Position numbers and translations under genes: made by a program | The notes under the pieces: model-generated | Told to the model about the DNA's origin: nothing | Database searches by the model: none | The model's input: the letters and a program-made list of their open reading frames with translations, nothing else | Shown here: positions 55,575 through 64,000 of the stretch, piece after piece | Layout: the number at the start of each line of letters is the position of its first letter | How positions within the stretch are numbered: position 1 is the first letter of the stretch | DNA from: Devosia sediminis | GTDB lineage: Bacteria > Pseudomonadota > Alphaproteobacteria > Rhizobiales > Devosiaceae | Length of the DNA: 64,000 nt | Direction of reading: 5' to 3' | NCBI RefSeq assembly: GCF_016411825.1 | Contig: NZ_JAEKMH010000001.1 | Span: 558,001-622,000 of the forward strand

Positions 55575-56603
55575 ATGCTCTCACGCCGCCATTTCTCCGC
55601 CGCCCTGTTGCTGGCGACCGGTATCAGCGCCGCGGGCCTCGTGCCTGCTCTGGCGCAGACCGATATCAAGCTGACGCTGGACTGGCGCTTTGAAGGTCCG
55701 GCCGCCGGCTTCCTCCTGGCGCAGGACAATGGGTATTTCGCCGACGAGGGGCTCAACGTCACCATCGATACCGGCAATGGGTCGGTCGAGGCGATCCCGC
55801 GTGTGGCGACGGGCGCCTATCAGCTCGGCTTCGGCGACATCAATTCGCTGATCAAGTTCCTGGACGAAGATCCTGCCCAGCCGGTCAAGGCCGTGATGAT
55901 GGTCTATGACAAGCCGGTTTTCTCGGTCGTCGGCCGCCGGTCGCTCGGCATCACCGAGGACCCGAAGTCGCTTGAGGGCAAGAAGCTCGGCGCGCCGCCG
56001 CCGGATGGCGCCTTTGCACAATGGGCGGCGTTCAAGGAAGTGGCCGGAATCGACGACAGCGCCATCACCCTCGAATCCATCGGCTTCCCGGTGCGCGAGC
56101 CGATGCTGGCCTCGGGCGATGTCGACGGGGTTTTCGGCTTTGCCTTCTCCGTGATCCTCAACCTCAAGGCCAATGGCGTGCCCGACGAGGATATCGTGCC
56201 GATCCTCTTCGCCGATCACGGGCTCAATCTCTATGGCAACGCCATCATGGTCAATGAGGCCTTCGCCGAGGAAAATCCGGAAGCGGTCAAGGGCTTCCTG
56301 CGTGCACTCGCCAAGGGCTTCGCTGATGCCGTGGCCGACCCGGCCGCCGGTGCCGCTGCGGTGCTGGCCCGCAATGAAACGCTCAACATCGATACCGAGA
56401 CCGAGCGGTTGGAAATGGCGAATGCCATGAACATCAAGACCCCGTATGTGGTCGAGAACGGTTTTGGCGGCATCGATGAGGCTCGCCTCGCCGCTTCCAT
56501 CGAGACACTGAAAATCTCCATGGGCCTCAAGGGCAATGTGACCGCCACCGACGTATTCGATGCGCAATACCTGCCCCCGGCCGAAGAGCGCATGCTGCCG
56601 TAA
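55575..56603 (+). CDS. ABC transporter substrate-binding protein (NMT1/THI5, SsuA-like)
   Basis: 342 residues. The signal peptide (MLSRRHFSAALLLATGISAAGLVPALAQ, an RR sequence of Tat appearance) is cut near residue 28. The mature start TDIKLTLDWRFEGPAAGFLLAQDNGYFADEGL is typical of the NMT1/THI5 fold, as is SLEGKKLGAPPPDGAFAQWAAF. The family binds sulfonates, nitrate, pyrimidine precursors of thiamin or taurine; the ligand is not clear. No TPP riboswitch was seen upstream, arguing against a thiamin-precursor role. Confidence 0.9.
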   Translation: MLSRRHFSAALLLATGISAAGLVPALAQTDIKLTLDWRFEGPAAGFLLAQDNGYFADEGLNVTIDTGNGSVEAIPRVATGAYQLGFGDINSLIKFLDEDPAQPVKAVMMVYDKPVFSVVGRRSLGITEDPKSLEGKKLGAPPPDGAFAQWAAFKEVAGIDDSAITLESIGFPVREPMLASGDVDGVFGFAFSVILNLKANGVPDEDIVPILFADHGLNLYGNAIMVNEAFAEENPEAVKGFLRALAKGFADAVADPAAGAAAVLARNETLNIDTETERLEMANAMNIKTPYVVENGFGGIDEARLAASIETLKISMGLKGNVTATDVFDAQYLPPAEERMLP

Positions 56604-56644
56604 GAAAGTGGTGTGCGGTGGCTGACCCTTTGCCAGCCACCGCA

Positions 56645-56714
56645 TGTCATCCCGGCGCAGGCCGGGATCCATCCTGAGATCTCAAGATGGGCCCCGGCCT
56701 GCGCCGGGGTGACA
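56645..56714. repeat. Palindromic intergenic repeat (REP-like)
   Basis: A 70-base palindrome: TGTCATCCCGGCGCAGGCC (56645 onward) is mirrored by GGCCTGCGCCGGGGTGACA ending at 56714, with TGAGATCTCA at the tip. Same layout as 14837-14914. It lies in the 267-base gap between binding-protein and ATPase genes and could stop part of the transcripts. Confidence 0.85.
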
Positions 56715-56870
56715 AACCAGAATGTGACGATTTCAGTTGACCCTCAAAGTTCTGAAATTGTCCTTCCCGGGCGGTTAAGGGGCGCCTGGGCTATCCGCCC
56801 CGAGCCATTCTACCGAGGGAACGGGAATGGTCTCGGGGCGGGTCCTTTTCCATCTGATTTGCGAGGCGGT

Positions 56871-57662
56871 ATGGCTACGCCCTTGGTTTCCATCGAGAAT
56901 GTCGACATGCGCTATGGCGGGCCCGATGGCACGCTGGCGGTGAGCGGGCTCAACCTCAAGATCGAACGCGGCGAGTTCGTCGCCGTGGTCGGACCTTCGG
57001 GCTGCGGCAAGTCCACGCTGATGAAGCTGACGACGGGCCTGCATATCCCGCAGTCGGGCGTGGTGATCGTGGCCAACAGCCAAGTGACCAAGCCGGTCTC
57101 CATTGTCGGCATGGCGTTCCAGAACCCGACCATGCTGCCCTGGCGCACGACGCTGGAAAACATCCTGCTGCCGCTGGAAATTGTCGAGAAACACCGCCAT
57201 CGCCTGAGGGCGCATAAGGCGGAGTATGTTGCCAAGGCGGAGAGGTTGCTCGAGACGGTCGGGCTGAAGGGCTTTGGCGACAAGTTTCCCTGGCAGCTTT
57301 CGGGCGGCATGCAGCAACGCGCCAACCTCTGCCGGGCGCTGATCCATGAGCCGGAATTGCTGATGCTGGACGAACCCTTCGGGGCGCTGGATGCCTTTAC
57401 CCGCGAAGAGCTCTGGTGCGTCATCCGCGACCTCCATGCCAGCCAGGACGTGACCATCGTGCTGGTGACCCATGACCTGCGCGAAAGCGTCTTCCTTGCC
57501 GACAAGGTGGTGGTGATGAGCGCGCGGCCAGGGCGCGTGATATCCGAGCATGTCGTGCCATTCGAAAGGCCGCGGCAGCTTGAGCTGCTCTATGAACCAG
57601 CGTTCAACGAAATGGTGCAGAAGCTGCACGGCGAAATCGCCACAGCGAGGGCTGCGGCATGA
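56871..57662 (+). CDS. ABC transporter ATP-binding protein (SsuB/TauB-like)
   Basis: 263 residues from ATG 56871 with GAGG at a fitting distance; the frame extends further back through the repeat but without homology. Walker A GPSGCGKSTL, Q-loop AFQNPTMLPWRTTLENILLP, signature LSGGMQQRANLCRALIHEP, Walker B LLMLDEPFGALDAFTREE, switch VTHDLRE. This is the nitrate/sulfonate/taurine type. Its 3' end overlaps the permease gene by 4 bases. Confidence 0.94.
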   Translation: MATPLVSIENVDMRYGGPDGTLAVSGLNLKIERGEFVAVVGPSGCGKSTLMKLTTGLHIPQSGVVIVANSQVTKPVSIVGMAFQNPTMLPWRTTLENILLPLEIVEKHRHRLRAHKAEYVAKAERLLETVGLKGFGDKFPWQLSGGMQQRANLCRALIHEPELLMLDEPFGALDAFTREELWCVIRDLHASQDVTIVLVTHDLRESVFLADKVVVMSARPGRVISEHVVPFERPRQLELLYEPAFNEMVQKLHGEIATARAAA

Positions 57663-58474
57663 GCACGATCGAGACTGTCACCCCCGTCGCAGCGCCACCG
57701 CGTCCGGCCTTCAAGGTCAACTGGGTGCGGCTGTCGCCGCTGCTCTATACGGTCGGGTTGTTCGTCATCTGGGAAGTCGGGGTGCGCCTTTCCGGCCTGC
57801 CGCATACGATCTTTCCGACACCGACGCGGGTGTTCGAGGCCATCGTCCAGTACTGGTCGCCGATCTGGAAGAATTCGCTGCAGACGCTCTATACCACCGT
57901 GCTGGGCTTCATCATCGCCATCGTGGCCGGGCTGGGGATCGGGCTTTTCATCGGCTGGTCGAAGACCATCTATGCCGGGCTTTACCCGATCATGGTGGGG
58001 TTCAATGCCATTCCCAAAGTGGCTTTGGTGCCGATCCTCGTCATCTGGTTCGGGATCGGCACGGTGCCTGCCGTGCTGACCGCCTTCCTGATCTCGTTCT
58101 TTCCCATCGTCGTCAATGTCGCCACGGGGCTTGCCACCATCGAGCCGGAAACCGAGGATGTGCTGCGAGCGCTCGGCGCGAAGAAGATGGACATCATGCT
58201 CAAGGTCGGCATCCCGCGCTCGATGCCCTATTTCTTCGGCTCACTGAAGGTCGCGATCACCCTGGCCTTTGTGGGCTCGGTGGTGAGCGAGACGGTGGCT
58301 TCCAATTCGGGACTGGGAAACATGATGGCCTCGGCACAGTCCAACTTCAATGTGCCGCTGGTCTTTGCGGGCTTGCTGATGCTGGCTGTCGAGGGCATCG
58401 CCATGTATGCGCTGATGGCATGGGTAGAAAAGCGGATGACCGGCTGGGCTCACCGCTCAACCATGGCGCAGTGA
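57659..58474 (+). CDS. ABC transporter permease (SsuC/TauC-like)
   Basis: 271 residues with about six membrane segments. GLGIGLFIGWSKTIYAGLYPIMVGFNAIPKVALVPILVIWFGIG is the family core, and LRALGAKKMDIMLKVGIPRSMPYFFGSLKVAI the EAA loop. Completes the importer with the binding protein and ATPase. Its stop abuts directly, without a spacer, the stop of the convergent gene at 58475. Confidence 0.94.
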   Translation: MSTIETVTPVAAPPRPAFKVNWVRLSPLLYTVGLFVIWEVGVRLSGLPHTIFPTPTRVFEAIVQYWSPIWKNSLQTLYTTVLGFIIAIVAGLGIGLFIGWSKTIYAGLYPIMVGFNAIPKVALVPILVIWFGIGTVPAVLTAFLISFFPIVVNVATGLATIEPETEDVLRALGAKKMDIMLKVGIPRSMPYFFGSLKVAITLAFVGSVVSETVASNSGLGNMMASAQSNFNVPLVFAGLLMLAVEGIAMYALMAWVEKRMTGWAHRSTMAQ

Positions 58475-59005
58475 TCAGGTGAGCGCGTTCCAGACCGAAA
58501 GGACCGGGACGGCGAGAGCGCCGACCACGCTGGGGGCGAGGGCAGCGGCAAAGCCGAAGGCCCTGGCTGCAGGCCGGCGATAGCCGACAAGAAAAACCAG
58601 CGAGGCGATGACGAACCAGATGGCCATCAGCGGGGCAATGTTGAGCCACGCATAGGGCAGGGTGGCGAGCAGGGAAAGGTGGACCAGGACGGCGGGGAGC
58701 ATCAGCGCCACCGTGGTCTGCACATAGTCGTTGTGCTCCAGCGCGCGTGCATCATGGATCGGCGTGCTGGCGAGCGCGGCAAAGCGGCTGCGGCCGAGCT
58801 GGATGAGACCAATCATCAGCGGCGCGGCGACGGCGGCCAGGTAGGGCAGGTAGCAGGTCAGCCGATCGGGGATGGCGTCAGAGACGGGGGCCGAGGCCGG
58901 ATAGATGAAATGCCCGCCGATGATGGCGACGAAAGATGTGGCGCAGCCCAGAAGGATGCCGCGATTGGCGCTCATATCGGCCCCGGTGTCGGTCGCGATG
59001 CTCAT
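58475..59005 (-). CDS. MAPEG-like integral membrane protein
   Basis: 176 residues; MSANRG at residue 11 is an alternative start. Four to five membrane segments. The segment RALEHNDYVQTTVALMLPAVLVH and the ending FLVGYRRPAARAFGFA fit the MAPEG family (membrane-associated proteins in eicosanoid and glutathione metabolism), but the match is loose and the N-terminal helix (GILLGCATSFVAIIGGHFIYPA) is additional. Function not assigned. Convergent with the permease, divergent from nothing nearby. Confidence 0.65.
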   Translation of the reverse strand: MSIATDTGADMSANRGILLGCATSFVAIIGGHFIYPASAPVSDAIPDRLTCYLPYLAAVAAPLMIGLIQLGRSRFAALASTPIHDARALEHNDYVQTTVALMLPAVLVHLSLLATLPYAWLNIAPLMAIWFVIASLVFLVGYRRPAARAFGFAAALAPSVVGALAVPVLSVWNALT

Positions 59006-59085
59006 GAGGCAAGACTAGACGAGCTTGCCCACCGGCGCAAACCGGTTTGCGGAGCGACTTTCTGGCCGCCCCGCAGCGCGGTGGC

Positions 59086-59607
59086 TTACTGAGCTGGCGC
59101 TTCGATCACGGCGCAGAGCAGGCGGTCGCCGGAATTGCCCGACGGGTCGGTCATCTGGTCGTCCGGATCGGCGTGGATCACGAGCGCAGTGCCGTCCTCG
59201 TCGAACACATAGCCTTCCTCGCCCTCGACCAGTGAAATGGTGTCCGAAGTCAGCTCGATATTGGCCATGCCATCATCGCCTACGGTAAGGTTCGGAAGGT
59301 CGCCGGCATGGACACCCTCGGGGTTTTCAAGGCCGTGCTGATGCTCGCCGGGATTGAAATGGCCGCCGGCCGATTCGAACTTGGCGGAAGCGTCGCAGTC
59401 GCCGGTCGTATGGAAATGAATGCCGTGGTCGCCCGGCGTCAGACCCATGGCGTGGCCGGTGATCGACACCGAACCCTCGCCCTGGCTGAGTTCGATTGTT
59501 CCGGCTTCGGCGCCGTTGACGTCGATCAGTGTGCCCTGGGCCTCCTGAGCTATGGCGGGGGAGGCCAGCAAGAGGGCCGCCAGCGACAGGCTGAGTGCAA
59601 TACGCAT
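59086..59607 (-). CDS. sodC: Cu/Zn superoxide dismutase, periplasmic
   Basis: 173 residues from ATG 59607 with AGGAG six bases before it. Signal peptide ends at AIAQ (residue 20-21). Copper ligands H64, H66 and H145, bridging H83, zinc ligands H91, H100 and D103, and disulfide C71-C165 can all be assigned. Converts superoxide to peroxide in the periplasm. Divergent from the oxidoreductase gene across 135 bases. Monocistronic. Confidence 0.96.
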   Translation of the reverse strand: MRIALSLSLAALLLASPAIAQEAQGTLIDVNGAEAGTIELSQGEGSVSITGHAMGLTPGDHGIHFHTTGDCDASAKFESAGGHFNPGEHQHGLENPEGVHAGDLPNLTVGDDGMANIELTSDTISLVEGEEGYVFDEDGTALVIHADPDDQMTDPSGNSGDRLLCAVIEAPAQ

Positions 59608-59742
59608 AGGAATCTCCTCGTGTTCCGATCCGGCCCAACGGTTCGACCTGCAGGCCGTTCCGTGCCGGTATGAATACGAACAAGAGTTGATCGCTTGCCT
59701 TGGAAGCTCGCGGCGCCGACAATGGGATTGCGGAGGATCAGT

Positions 59743-61917
59743 GTGAGCGAGAACAGTCAAATCGTGGGTGGTGGCCCCAAAAAGGTGCTTTACACCCTGG
59801 CCACGATCAACCGGATCGGCGTGGGCAAGGCGGCCAAGGCCCTGACGGCGAAGAACACCTGCAAGGCCTGCGCTTATGGCATGGGCGGCCAGCATGGCGG
59901 CATGACCAATGAACTGGGGGAATTCCCCTCGGTCTGCAACAAGAGCGTGCAGGCGCAATCGACCGACATCCAGCCGCCGATCCCGCGCGGCATCTTCGAG
60001 CATGAAATCGCCGACCTCGCCGAACTCAGCGGACGGGAAATGGAGCGGCTTGGGCGGCTGGGTACGCCCTTGTTCCGCCGGGCGGGCGCTGCCCGCTTCG
60101 AGCCGCTGTCATGGGAGGAGGCACTGGATCATGCCGCGCATCGGCTGGCCGAGACCGATCCGGCGCGCAGCTTCTTCTATTCTTCCGGGCGTTCGTCCAA
60201 TGAGGCGGGGTTTCTGTTCCAGCTCCTGGCGCGCGCTTTCGGCACCAACAATGTGAGCAATTGCTCGTATTACTGCCACCAGGCGACCAGCGAAGGGCTG
60301 GCAACGACCATTGGCAAGGGCACCGCCACCATCGAGTTAGAGGACCTTACCGGCGCCGACCTGATCTTCGTCATCGGCGCCAACCCGTCCTCCAACCATC
60401 CGCGCTTCATCCATATGCTGAAGAACTGCCGTGAGCGGGGCGGGCAAGTCATTGTCATCAATCCGGCCAAGGAACCCGGCCTGGTGAAGTTTGCGGTGCC
60501 GAAGTCGCCTGTCTCCATGCTCAAGGGCGGCAGCGATATCGCCTCGGACTACCTGCAGCCGCGCATCGGCTCGGACATTGCCCTCTTCAAGGGGCTCTGC
60601 AAGGCGGTGATCGAGCAGGGAACGGAAGACCGCGATTTCATTGCGCAGCATGGAGCAGATTTCGAGGCCTTTCTCGCCGACATCGCGGCGCTGGGCTGGG
60701 ACGAGATCACCGATGCCTGCGGCCTCACGCAGGACGAGATCGGCAGGGTCGCGGGGGCTTACGGGCGCAGCCGGAACGCCGTGTTCGCCTGGGGCATGGG
60801 CATGACCCACCATGTGCATGGCGTGGCCAATGTGGAAGCCATCGCCAACCTGGCACTGCTGCGCGGCATGATCGGGCGGCGCTATGCGGGCCTGTTGCCG
60901 CTGCGTGGACACTCCAATGTGCAAGGCATCGGCACGATCGGGGTGAAGCCGGTGCTGGCGCGGGACGTGCTCAGGCGCATGGAAGATGCCTTCGGGGTCA
61001 CCTTCCCGGAAGAGAAGGGGCTCGACACCATGGCGTCGATGCAGCTTGCGGCGGCGGGCGGCGTGGACGCGGCGGTCATCATGGGCGGCAATCTCTGGGC
61101 CGCGACACCCGACACGGCCTTTTCCACCCGTGCCATGGAGCAGATCGGCTTCAAACTCTTCCTCACCACCACGCTGAACCAGGGCCATGTGCATGGCGTG
61201 GGCGACGGCGAGGTGATGATCCTACCGGTGACGGCGCGAGACGAGGAATGGGAGCCGACGACGCAGGAATCCATGTTCAATTTCGTGCGCCTTTCCGATG
61301 GCGGCATTACCCGCATCGAGACCGTGCGGCCGGAAAGCTGGATCCTTGGGCAGTTGGGCAAGCGTCTGCTAACCAATTCCCGCATCGATTTCGAGGCCTT
61401 TTCGGGCCATGCGAAACTGCGCGACGCTATTGCCGCCATCGTGCCGGGCATGGAGGAGCTGGCCGATATCGACGTGGCCAAACGCGAATTCCACATCCGC
61501 AACCGGGTGCTGCATGCGCCTGAATTCGGCACGGTGGATGGCAAGGCGCATTTCGTCGTGACGCCCATCCCCGCCGTGGTGGCCGGGCAACTCATGCTCG
61601 CCACAGTGCGCAGCGAGGGACAGTTCAACTCGATCATCTACGAAGAAACCGACAGCTATCGCGGCAAGGCCGGGCGCCATTCGGTGTTCCTCAACGCGGA
61701 GGATATGGCGGCGCGTGGCCTGGTCGAGGGACAGCGGGTGGTCGTGACATCCGATGCCGGGCGGATGGAGGGTTTTGCTACACAGTTCGAGCTGCCGCGT
61801 GGTTCGGTGCTGGCCTATTATCCCGAGGCCAACGTTCTGGTCGGCACGGCTGTCGATCCGCGCAGCAAGACGCCGGCTTTCAAATCGGTCCCGGTCGAGG
61901 TGCGGGCGCAGAATTAG
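59743..61917 (+). CDS. FdhF/YdeP-family molybdopterin oxidoreductase
   Basis: 724 residues from GTG 59743, chosen for GGAGG six bases upstream. It is a molybdopterin-dependent enzyme of the formate dehydrogenase H-like, YdeP type. N-terminal cysteines CKACAYG and VCNKS could hold an iron-sulfur cluster, but the standard C-x2-C-x3-C spacing is not kept. SSGRSSNEAGFLFQLLARAFGTNNVSNCSYYCHQ and GANPSSNHPRFI line the cofactor; C and not selenocysteine is encoded. No FdhD, electron-transfer subunit or signal peptide is near, so it is cytoplasmic. True substrate unknown; YdeP is linked to acid resistance in E. coli. Confidence 0.9.
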   Translation: MSENSQIVGGGPKKVLYTLATINRIGVGKAAKALTAKNTCKACAYGMGGQHGGMTNELGEFPSVCNKSVQAQSTDIQPPIPRGIFEHEIADLAELSGREMERLGRLGTPLFRRAGAARFEPLSWEEALDHAAHRLAETDPARSFFYSSGRSSNEAGFLFQLLARAFGTNNVSNCSYYCHQATSEGLATTIGKGTATIELEDLTGADLIFVIGANPSSNHPRFIHMLKNCRERGGQVIVINPAKEPGLVKFAVPKSPVSMLKGGSDIASDYLQPRIGSDIALFKGLCKAVIEQGTEDRDFIAQHGADFEAFLADIAALGWDEITDACGLTQDEIGRVAGAYGRSRNAVFAWGMGMTHHVHGVANVEAIANLALLRGMIGRRYAGLLPLRGHSNVQGIGTIGVKPVLARDVLRRMEDAFGVTFPEEKGLDTMASMQLAAAGGVDAAVIMGGNLWAATPDTAFSTRAMEQIGFKLFLTTTLNQGHVHGVGDGEVMILPVTARDEEWEPTTQESMFNFVRLSDGGITRIETVRPESWILGQLGKRLLTNSRIDFEAFSGHAKLRDAIAAIVPGMEELADIDVAKREFHIRNRVLHAPEFGTVDGKAHFVVTPIPAVVAGQLMLATVRSEGQFNSIIYEETDSYRGKAGRHSVFLNAEDMAARGLVEGQRVVVTSDAGRMEGFATQFELPRGSVLAYYPEANVLVGTAVDPRSKTPAFKSVPVEVRAQN

Positions 61918-62126
61918 AGCGATTTTTGCCTAGAGCAGAGGCAGACGGGGATTTGATTGTAATTTTCTGCGCAGTTGTTTCGCTTGCTGCACAGATAATA
62001 GTCAAATCAGTCGCTTGATGCCGAATTTACGCGGCGTTTACCAAGAAATCCCTAGTATTCGTGGAGCAATGGCGGGTTTGCCGGCCGGCGGCCTATGCGT
62101 GACGCGTCACTTTGAAAGCACCAGAC

Positions 62127-63221
62127 ATGGACACCCGAAGCAAGCCGGAGGTTGCCGCATCGCCCCGCGCCATGCGGGTGGTGATGGAGGGGATCGGGCA
62201 GGAACTGCATACCTATTCGGTGGGCAACCTGCAGATCGTCAAGCAGACCAAGCTGCTCGCCGTCAACGCCATCATCGAGGCGGCGCGGGCAGGGGATGCC
62301 GGCAAGGGCTTCGCCGTGGTCGCCAACGAGGTGCAACGCCTGGCCGAGAGCGCTGCCGATATCGCGGCTCGCTTCCAGGACGTGCTGATCGGCCGGATCA
62401 GTCTCGGGCGATCCATGTCCGGCACGCTGGTCGAGGAGATGGAAGGCGCACGCCTGACCGACCTGGCGCAGACGCTGGTGCAGCTTATCGTGCGCAATCT
62501 CTATGAACGCACGGCCGATGTGCGCTGGTGGGCCACCGATACAGCCTTCTGGCAGGCGCTGGAAAGCGACGACTTGGATGCGCGGCGCTTTGCCGGCGCC
62601 CGGCTGGCGACGATCAATCGTTTCTATACCGTCTATTGCGACCTGGTTCTGACGGATTCTCGCGGGCGCGTCGTGGCCAGCGCCAACTCCAATCATGCCA
62701 AGGCGCTGCTCGGCGCCGACCTGTCGCGCGAAAGCTGGCTTCGGGCAGCCATGGCGACCAGAAGTGGCGACGACTATGCCGTGGGCGAGGTGATGGAAAG
62801 CCAGCACCATGATCGCCGCGAAGTGCTGGTCTATTCCACCGCCGTTCGCGCCGGTGGCCGCACTGACGGGCAGGCGCTTGGGGCACTGGGGGTCTATTTC
62901 GATTGGCAGGCGCAGGGACGGTCCATCGTCGAGACCGAAGCGGCGCTGCCGCCGCAGATCGCGGAGCGCACCGAAGTCATGCTGCTCGACGCGCGTGGCC
63001 GGATCATCGCCACGACCAATCCGGACCGGCGCTTTTCGCAGTTCGCCGTCCAACATGACGGTGCAGCGCGAGGCAGCTACCTCGACACAGCGGGCAATAT
63101 CGTCGCCTTTGCCAGGACCCTGGGCTACCAGGAATATGATGGCCTGGGCTGGTGGGGCGTCGTGGTGCAGCGCGCCGAATCCGAGGAAAGCATTCGCGCT
63201 TCCCTCGGCATGGCAGGCTAG
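62127..63221 (+). CDS. Soluble methyl-accepting-chemotaxis-like protein with C-terminal sensory domains
   Basis: 364 residues from ATG 62127. Residues 35-85 are the highly conserved hairpin tip of MCPs ([18 protein letters not shown], then [17 protein letters not shown]), without the long flanking coiled coil or methylation helices. After a helical linker, residues 165-270 and 285-330 look like Cache/PAS-type sensory domains ([33 protein letters not shown]). No membrane segment. The domain order is reversed relative to usual receptors. The 209 bases upstream show no feature. Stop overlaps the convergent gene (CTAG). Confidence 0.85.
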   Translation: MDTRSKPEVAASPRAMRVVMEGIGQELHTYSVGNLQIVKQTKLLAVNAIIEAARAGDAGKGFAVVANEVQRLAESAADIAARFQDVLIGRISLGRSMSGTLVEEMEGARLTDLAQTLVQLIVRNLYERTADVRWWATDTAFWQALESDDLDARRFAGARLATINRFYTVYCDLVLTDSRGRVVASANSNHAKALLGADLSRESWLRAAMATRSGDDYAVGEVMESQHHDRREVLVYSTAVRAGGRTDGQALGALGVYFDWQAQGRSIVETEAALPPQIAERTEVMLLDARGRIIATTNPDRRFSQFAVQHDGAARGSYLDTAGNIVAFARTLGYQEYDGLGWWGVVVQRAESEESIRASLGMAG

Positions 63222-64000
63222 GCCATCGGGTAGGCCACGTAAGCCAGGCGGCGGCTATCCGGCGCCCAGGAATTGACGTTGATCGTGCCCTGGCCGCCAA
63301 AGAAACTGGCCAATACGCGCTGGTCTTCTCCGTCAGGTGACATCAGGCGCAGGAGCACATTCTTGTCGGCCGGATGTCTAAGCGTGCCGGGTGGGTAGCT
63401 CAGGAAGACGATCTGCTGGGCATCCGGCGAGAGATGCGGGAACCAGTTCACGTATTCGTCCGAGGTGAGCTGTTCGACGCCCGATCCGTCCACGGCATTC
63501 ATACGGAATATCTGGGCGTGGCCGGGCTGGGTCGCCGCGAGTTCGGAATTGAAATAGATCCAGCGTCCGTCCGGCGAATATTCCGGCCCGTCATTGGGCA
63601 TGGTGAGATCAGTCAGCCGCCTGTCGGGCCCACCCGTCGATGGGATGGTGAAGACATTGACCTGCCGGGCGCCCTCGCGCTGCTCCACCGCCACATAGGC
63701 CAGCGTCGCGCCATCGGGCGAGATGCCGTGCAGGTAGTAGTGGAACGGGGTGTCATGCGTGTTGGACACGCGCCGCGGCGTGCCGCCTGCGAAGGGCACG
63801 GCATAGAGGTGGCCGTCATCCGAGCTGACATAAATGGTGCTGCCATCGGGCGAGAGCACGTGGTCATTGTTGAGATCTGCCAGGTGGCCGGTATCGATGG
63901 GCTCGACCGTGCCGCCCGCGGTGGGGATACGAAAGAGCCGTCCGCCGGCATTGAAGACCAGCGTTTGCCCATCGGGCGACCAGTTGGGGGCTTCGATGAC
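63218..64000 (-). CDS. TolB-like beta-propeller protein (5' end cut by window)
   Basis: 260 residues visible; the frame is open to the window end, so the internal GTG at 63859 is not the start. Repeated WD40-like PD40 blades: [72 protein letters not shown], and [16 protein letters not shown]. The protein resembles cytosolic TolB-family biopolymer transporter-like proteins rather than TolB itself, as no tol-pal genes are adjacent. Function unknown. Confidence 0.9.
   Translation of the reverse strand, partial: VIEAPNWSPDGQTLVFNAGGRLFRIPTAGGTVEPIDTGHLADLNNDHVLSPDGSTIYVSSDDGHLYAVPFAGGTPRRVSNTHDTPFHYYLHGISPDGATLAYVAVEQREGARQVNVFTIPSTGGPDRRLTDLTMPNDGPEYSPDGRWIYFNSELAATQPGHAQIFRMNAVDGSGVEQLTSDEYVNWFPHLSPDAQQIVFLSYPPGTLRHPADKNVLLRLMSPDGEDQRVLASFFGGQGTINVNSWAPDSRRLAYVAYPMA

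Noticed and set aside
60231..60300. Selenocysteine in the FdhF-like enzyme
   Set aside because: The active-site region contains TGC/TGT cysteine codons and no in-frame TGA.

Overview
The window is chromosomal DNA of high GC content from an alphaproteobacterium. Gene content and codon use suggest Hyphomicrobiales, probably Devosia/Pelagibacterium-like: a complete urtABCDE plus ureDABCEFG set, a glgPBCA-pgm-glgX operon, periplasmic-binding-protein ABC transporters, and typical alphaproteobacterial palindromic intergenic repeats. The taxonomic call is inference. No rRNA, CRISPR array, IS transposase or integrase was found. One tRNA gene is present.

Positions 1-6338 look like an accessory island that abuts the 3' end of a tRNA with anticodon CAU. 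By eye it has lower GC than the rest. It carries a kinase-type ATPase (cut by the window edge), a receiver-domain protein of unknown output, a protein with a PD-(D/E)XK-like nuclease signature, and two proteins with HEPN-type R-x(4-5)-H motifs, one AbiU2-like. This is a good candidate for an undescribed defence or conflict cassette.

Positions 6.5-19.6 kb are mostly core-like. They hold an AraC/GyrI-type regulator, a DUF2087-type protein, two tiny paralogous proteins, a SnoaL-like gene in an operon with a polar amino-acid-type ABC transporter under an array of AACAATT half-sites, a LysE exporter, an ABC-F ATPase, a nucleoside hydrolase, an AI-2E family membrane protein and a CPA2 cation/proton antiporter.

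Positions 19.7-31.6 kb are a tightly packed glycogen operon, glgP-glgB-glgC-glgA-pgm-glgX plus a metallophosphoesterase, with several overlapping genes. A TetR/SDR divergent pair with two identical palindromic operators follows.

Positions 33.7-53.7 kb form a urea utilisation region. On the minus strand lie ureD-A-J-B-orf-C, then a TPR methyltransferase and a MliC-like lipoprotein-type gene, then ureE-F-orf-G. Next, also on the minus strand, are urtA-B-C-D-orf-E. Divergent from urtA is a large hybrid histidine kinase whose sensor half is an NCS1-type transporter fold, overlapping a LuxR-type response regulator gene. Together these suggest a transporter-like sensor that controls urea (or another nitrogen compound) uptake and hydrolysis.

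Positions 54-64 kb hold a Gly-rich secreted protein, an Lrp regulator next to an SsuA/THI5-type ABC transporter, a MAPEG-like membrane protein, Cu/Zn superoxide dismutase, an FdhF/YdeP-type molybdopterin oxidoreductase, a soluble MCP-like protein with its signalling tip at the N terminus, and the end of a TolB-like beta-propeller gene cut by the window edge.
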